A stretch of 64,000 nucleotides of DNA from Effrenium voratum. Lineage: Eukaryota; Sar; Dinophyceae; Suessiales; Symbiodiniaceae. A program made the translations under genes and the position numbers. Positions 63,542 through 64,000 of this stretch are shown piece after piece. Each line of letters starts with the position of its first letter. The first letter of the stretch is position 1. The stretch spans positions 511,065 to 575,064 of the forward strand of contig CAUJNA010000469.1 of the NCBI GenBank assembly GCA_963377175.1, given 5' to 3'. The notes under the pieces were generated by a model. It saw nothing but the letters and a program-made list of their open reading frames with translations, did not search any database and was not told the DNA's origin.

Positions 63542-64000
63542 CTGGAGGCTTCAGATTCGCCGCAGAATAGCCTCATAGCAATCTTTATTCCATAGAAATC
63601 CACTGGGCATCTGGGTTTGGAGGGGACTTCCCTTTAAGATGATCCAAAGGACAGGGAACATTTTTCTCCCATGGTTCTGGGGGTTGATTCCTTGTCCACT
63701 CTTTTCAACCATCGTTCTGTTCAACAACCGGATCTGTTTCCATGGGTTTTTGATGGTTTCCTGAAAAGAAGGATCCCTGGAAAGAATGGGGAAGACATCC
63801 CTAGAAATCTGCGTGATTTAAGCTAACGAATGGCCATGGAGACCCAGTTATCTGCAACTAATGGTCCTGGAATCCCTTTAATGGTAAGGATTGAAAGCTT
63901 TTGTTGCAACTAAGTCATGGTCCTGGAAACCCAGACTTTGCTAGAGAACATAGCTTTAGGAAGCATCCTGGGCCTATGTCCGGCATATTTAGGTGGGCTG
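63542..64000. other. no gene seen
   Basis: About 460 bases with no exon I can support, although upstream exons of the 63.5 kb gene could start beyond the window. Confidence 0.45.

Overview
This looks like a nuclear genome window from a dinoflagellate, most likely of the symbiodiniacean type (inference; no marker gene fixes the genus). There is one dense coding block, a Ty1/copia retrotransposon. The rest is 56 kb of sparse DNA in which short, G/C-ending-codon islands sit among long simple repeats. Many islands fit small exons with an AG|G acceptor and a GT, GC or GA donor, a splice style known from dinoflagellates. Exon calls were made by eye from open frame, codon third-position G/C, splice signals and phase. 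Each is a candidate, and most are too short to name.

Layout. 0-17 kb: about twenty minus-strand candidate exons, including two halves of a WW domain (7717-7787 and about 3880-3988), plus a 29-bp minisatellite at 2 kb. 17-26 kb: minus-strand exons of a PAN/apple-domain protein (terminal exon at 20.9 kb) and of a secreted Pro/Val/Glu-repeat protein (signal peptide at 25.5 kb). They may belong to one gene or two. 26.8-34.75 kb: a full-length copia element on the minus strand with two identical 114-bp LTRs and a 5-bp target duplication. 35-45 kb: more minus-strand exons, a 722-bp element with 33-bp perfect terminal inverted repeats, and several short foldback elements. 45.8-47.2 kb: a 40-bp minisatellite. 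47.6-55 kb: simple repeats, including 1.4 kb of TGTGTCTG-type DNA. 55-60.5 kb: candidate exons on both strands. 61-62.9 kb: almost pure di-, tetra- and hexanucleotide repeats. 63.5 kb: a minus-strand terminal exon.

The copia element encodes, in order: an extra lysine/proline/glutamate-rich ORF1, Gag with a zinc knuckle fused to an aspartic protease, integrase, and reverse transcriptase/RNase H. Between integrase and RT lies a domain that resembles a C5-cytosine DNA methyltransferase (GSPPC motif). Gag-protease to integrase is a -1 frame change on a canonical GGGTTTT heptamer. The integrase to RT junction is also -1 but has no such heptamer. Identical LTRs and complete catalytic residues suggest a very recent insertion. 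No tRNA, rRNA or CRISPR array was found.
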